NCBI GenBank assembly: GCA_963969595.1
Contig: OZ018408.1
Coordinates: forward strand, 30,690,108 to 30,754,107
Length of the DNA stretch: 64,000 bases
Direction: 5' to 3'
From: Neckera pumila
Lineage: Eukaryota; Streptophyta; Bryopsida; Hypnales; Neckeraceae
The notes beneath the pieces are model-generated. The model saw only the letters and a program-made list of their open reading frames with translations. It was not told the DNA's origin and did not search any database. Made by a program: the position numbers and the translations under genes. Every line of letters begins with the position of its first letter. The first letter of the stretch is position 1. Shown one piece after another: positions 60,001 through 64,000 of this stretch.

Positions 60001-63000
60001 ACAATGTCTTAAAACACTTGCTAAGAGAATCTAGAATCCTCTTTCAATTGCCTATAAAAAAATTGACAGTTTGCTAATAGAAAGGATCCAGATGCAATAA
60101 TCTGCCTAACAGGTTTAGTATCCTCTAAAATAGATGTGGACTCAGAATTTCAAAGCGGTCACTTGATTTAAAAATGCAATGCTAAGAGTAAAGCCGGGTT
60201 ACCTTCGCAAGAAAGAGCACAGACATTCAGGGCATCAAGAGCATTACATCTCAACACTGCATCATTTGATTGAAGCTGGGCACAGTCAGACATACATTGT
60301 TGGATAAGTAAGTTAGCACACTTTTATTTGTAAGGAAATCCTTGCTGAACTAGTAGCATTCAGATTACATTCAAAGAGAAATCCTCAAAGAAAGACTCAG
60401 GACCTTCAAAGATTTTTTCTTTCCAATTCACTGTTCTATTCAGGGGAAACGTGTGCTTGTCATGCTCTAAGTTTTCATCGTGAATGTTGGATGAAATAAT
60501 GAGCAGATGTTGAGGATACTAAAACTATTAATGAGCAACTAACAAAAATATCATTTTTTTCAAAAATAAAATTTTGAAATTGGTTTCTAGATTTATATAT
60601 GTGGAAAACTTTGAATCATTCTTTATTTTTTTTTATCAATGAGATGAAAGTTATGAGGAGTTTTTGTTTGTGGGTAGTCATAGGTTTTCTACTCTAAAAT
60701 AAAATTTGAAGTCCTTATTTAACTTACCCCTAAAGTTCCATGACTATGTTTTCACCGAAAACACTCAAAAATTGCTATTTTTAGTACAAGTACCACATTT
60801 TTGAAAAAAACCCTTTTTTGACACATGTAACCATAGGATATTATAGTAAACTAGTTTTGGAAGATGTGGAAAAAACTTCAAAATTTTCCACCATGCGGAT
60901 TGGAAGATATTAGCATTTGAATTGGCAAAAATCCTTTTTTGGTCCTTGCAAAAATCCTTTTTTGGTCCTTGCAAAAAACAAGGCAGCTGCACTTCACATT
61001 TGTATAAAAAAAAATGTCCAAAATGGTGGTGCTTCTTTGAATTTTTTTTCCTAAACAAGTTGGCTACATGCTTAAAAAAATTTCAAATCATTTGGAATTG
61101 TACAGCATATACAAAAGAAATAGTAAGTAGAAAGAAGTAGAGAATGATCCAAAATACTAAATTGTTAAGAATTTCATTATGGAGTTGAAAAATGTTAATC
61201 CCAATGGTTGTAATGTTGTAATTATCAACCTACATCCTATGATTTTTTTTTTTTTTCCGGAAAATATCAAAAATTCAGTTAAATAAACAACTTCAAAGTT
61301 TATTTCAGAGTAGAGAATTCATAACTGCCCGAAAACTAAAAAACCTCATAACTTTTGACTCATTGGTTGAAATGGATTGATTCAAAAGCTTTTCACGTAT
61401 ATATAACTCTAGAAAACGAATTTCAAATTTTTATTTTTGAAAAAAGTGATTTTTTTAGATCTACCCGGACTGCCCAGTTACAAAAAAAAATAAACATAAT
61501 TGGCTATAACTTTTGACTTGTATTTCCAAATGTCATGAAATCTAGTGCATATGAAAGATATTCCTTGCGCCCACCTTCTATTAAAATTTTCAGCTTAAAA
61601 TATGGAAATCTCTAGTCACACGTACCTGCCCAAAAGTTCTATAGAGCCAAAAAATGCATGCCAGTCCTTTAGGGGTTAATTCAATTTTTAATATTTTTTG
61701 AAAAAATAAAATCATAGGACGTAGATGTTTATTACAACATTGCAACTATTGGGATTGGCATTTTTCAGTTCTGTGACTAAATTTTTAACAATTTAGTATT
61801 TTGAATCATTCTCTACTTCTTTCTACTTACTATTTTTTCCTATATGTTGTACAATTCCAAATGATGTGAAATTTTTAATGCATTTAGCCAACTTGTCAAG
61901 AATAAAGAATCCAAAGAAGCGCCACCATTTGGGACATTTTTTCATAGGAAAATGAGCTTGTGAAAATGCAATTGCCCTATTTTTCACAGGGCCAAGAAGA
62001 CGAGTTGAGTGAATTTGAATTCTTCTATCTTGCAATCCACCTAGTGGGAATTTCCGAAATTTTCACCACATGTTCTCAAGTCAGCATACTACAAGATCCT
62101 ATGATTACATGTGTCAAAAAAAGCTTTTTTTTCTGAAAATTTGTTACTTGTACTAGAAATGACAGTTTTTGAGCATTTTTGGTGACAGCATGATCATGGA
62201 ACTTTAAGGGTTAAAGGGTTAAATGTGTGTGAACTAGGGTTCTAGACATGTGAAAGTAGTCCAATGAATGCATACACAATGTAACAGATTCTCACACAAT
62301 AAGTGGAGTGCAATTCCTACAGGTGTCATTTGGGAGTTGGGACTGTTGAATACATTTTCTAGATGCAAGTGAATTTTTTCATGGGACAAAGTTTTCAACA
62401 AATCAATACCTAAGGAAAATGTTGGATATTCAATGATCATAAAAGCTCCCACAAAGTTAACCCTTTGCTTAGATTGCGTAAGTAAAGACAAATACAAGAA
62501 CTAAATAATGTAAGAGTGGTCAATATGGTATGCTTACCATTTCAATAAGGCCTCTAATGCAACCCAGTTCAACCAGATCGTTCCATGTTTGAATTGCAGC
62601 TGTTAACAGCAATAGCAAGAAGCACCACAATAAGAGATTACTCTTGCTGAGAGCTCATTCAGAGCCAAGGCAATTCAAAGACACAATACTGCTGAAATCA
62701 AAGGGTATTACTGTGTACTGGAGGGTTGAACTTTATAACTATAATTTGTACACCCATATCAACACTGCCCAAAATGTGACATCTATATTTGGACAAAAAA
62801 ACGTTACAAAAATCTAAGTATTGATTATACATTATTTAAATCAATATTTGATATTGGTTCTATGAGAGATTGGTGTTGTTCTTTTGTACTATACACCTAG
62901 AGATAATACTTTGAAAATTCATAACTTATACATACAATATCCAAATAATACATTCTAAAGTGCGTTCAAATCCTCTTTTTGTTGCCATTAAGATCCAATG

Positions 63001-63967
63001 AAAATTCTCTTTTGTGCTTAATAATGATAACTATGCTCAGTTGTAATTAGTGATGATTATAAGTGGGCATAGCGCAACTTGGACAAGAAAAGAGGACAGA
63101 CACAATTGTGATGCACTACTCAATTACCTGAAGCATACTTGAAGCAGAGGGCAAGTTGTTGACGTATATACAGGTCTGTTTCCTGAATCATGTTGGCTAA
63201 GATTGGAAGAAGGCCTGCCATCCAGCCCATGCTCATGCCACTAACTTACAGCTCTTCATTCAAATGATTGATCAACCCTAAACATATGGAACAAATCATC
63301 AGGATGTAATTCAATTAGGTAACTACACTCAAAATCACACAAATAAGCAATTCAGCATGGTTCCCATTATTACAGTGAAAAACTTTTTGTGGTATCTACA
63401 CAAAATAGTGCAATTAGGTTGTTTTGTCAATTAGGTTGCCTTACCTCAAGTAAATTATCTTATGGATCCACATGGAGGCACATACAACTCTTTGAACCAT
63501 GCTTTGAACTGTTACACTAATCTATGCCATACACATGGCTTTGAATTGAATGCATCATTGTACAAAAGTAGTGAATATGTGTATAGTGTGGATTGTTGAG
63601 AAATTAGTATGGGGCAAACTAATTTCACTATTTTGTGTAGTTGGTAGTCAAAGAGGATTCAAGATTCTCTTAAAATGCATTTTTTGGACACCGTTTGAAT
63701 AAACTACAAGTTTTCAAAAAGCTGAAAATAGGATTTAGGACAATCAATCATAAACTCTCATGAATAGTGGAAGTAAATTTTAGGCAAGAATCTAGATTGT
63801 GCAGTTTTAGAAAGCTGTCAAAATTAGTTGTCGTTAACAGGGGTGTTAACTTGGGATGCTTACCTTGTGCACTTCCGCCAAGAAATGTGACAACAGAGAG
63901 TTCAGAGCTTGATGATTAGCACTTAAGGTAGGAGGTCCATAAAGAGCCCCTGTTCTAAATGCATCCC
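57028..63967 (-). CDS. Armadillo-like repeat protein, multi-exon, 5' end outside the window
   Basis: Exons proposed, in transcription order: 63967-63864, 63240-63128, 62599-62538, 62467-62276, 60275-60203, 59330-59170, 58957-58763, 58076-57960, 57860-57749, 57207-57028 (TGA). Seven of nine joins keep codon phase; exceptions are exon 1 to 2 and exon 6 to 7. The exon 4 donor (TGT|GTATGC) is weak. Peptides such as AGLLPILANMIQETDLYIRQ, VLRCNALDALNVCAL, AGGVPIVVKLAK, QAIQLGAVEVFVPYLDHVED and ILANGVPLMTPMIHL have the helix spacing of armadillo (ARM) repeats. The protein ends KCARQTIQELQFKSRPYQNL and about ten residues more. ARM proteins are binding scaffolds; which one this is I cannot tell. A flagellar ARM protein is one possibility in a plant with swimming sperm, but that is speculation. 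Introns carry MITEs. Partial decay is possible given the two phase breaks. Confidence 0.65.
60545..62214. mobile_element. TTAA element, type B, host copy carrying a nested copy
   Basis: A left-truncated type B element whose right end is ACTTTAAGGGTTAA (62214). At 60719-61679 another TTAA element sits inside it. It lies in the intron between the 62467-62276 and 60275-60203 exons of the ARM gene. Confidence 0.7.
60719..61679. mobile_element. TTAA element, type B, nested, 961 bp
   Basis: Left flank CCTTATTTAA then CTTACCCCTAAAGTTCC; right end CCTTTAGGGG then TTAATTCAATTTT. The related copy at 51.6 kb reads ATTTATTTAATTCAATTTT without an insert, so TTAA was duplicated. Non-coding. Confidence 0.8.
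63396..63640. mobile_element. MITE R9, copy 2
   Basis: CTACACAAAATAGTGCAATT at the left and TTTCACTATTTTGTGTAG at the right. 245 bp; same family as 28121-28368. Lies in the first visible intron of the ARM gene. Confidence 0.75.
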
Positions 63968-64000
63968 CTATTTAGGAATGAGTGACATGTTTCTTGAAAT

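Noticed and set aside
19672..62214. PIF/Harbinger (Tourist) origin of the TTAA elements
   Set aside because: A three-base TTA/TAA duplication would leave asymmetric ends here. The nested copies show a symmetric TTAA on both sides.
1..64000. tRNA, rRNA, CRISPR arrays or bacterial features
   Set aside because: No tRNA B-box with a foldable partner, no rRNA-like stretch and no regularly spaced repeat-spacer array was seen. The window is plant nuclear DNA.

Overview
The window is nuclear DNA from a land plant. A plant-only DOF/CDF-type transcription factor, a plant-style F-box gene and spliced genes in very AT-rich, repeat-filled intergenic DNA all point that way. A non-seed plant (moss, liverwort or lycophyte) fits best, because the three-helix membrane protein and its Gly-rich neighbour resemble bryophyte/lycophyte families as I remember them. 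This is not proven, and no species can be named.

Layout. 1-22.7 kb has no gene I can model with confidence. It holds TIR elements, a few exon-like islands (5.9 and 7.6 kb) and a badly decayed piggyBac transposase (about 14.7-16.6 kb). At 22.74-24.02 kb lies a single-exon F-box reading frame broken by two in-frame stops. 24.2-29.1 kb is repeats. At 29.4-33.3 kb is the best gene: a two-exon cycling-DOF-like factor (CDS 31322-31937 plus 32348-33279) behind a less AT-rich promoter/5'UTR region. At 36.2-37.8 kb is an unrecognised minus-strand gene or gene relic. At 39.1-40.85 kb two minus-strand reading frames sit 21 nt apart: a three-helix membrane protein (two exons) and a Gly-rich protein with a coding minisatellite. 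41.2-56.6 kb is a dense nest of transposon remnants. From 57.03 kb to the right edge runs a minus-strand armadillo-like repeat gene of at least ten exons, found by matching splice sites and codon phases; one large intron carries nested transposons.

The main find is a large family of TTAA-flanked elements, mostly 920-960 bp, with termini TTAA-CCCCTAAAGG and CCTTTAGGGG-TTAA. At least a dozen copies or fragments lie between 19.6 and 62.2 kb. Two copies are inserted into other family members at TTAA sites, and comparison with intact relatives shows the TTAA present on both sides of the insert. TTAA targets and CCC-starting ends are piggyBac hallmarks, and a decayed piggyBac-type transposase lies in the same window. 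This suggests a substantial piggyBac/MITE radiation in a plant lineage. The link between this relic and these MITEs is inference.

Apart from tandem position, I see no sign that the genes work together. The DOF factor probably represses transcription in light/circadian pathways, as its family does. The others have no established function.
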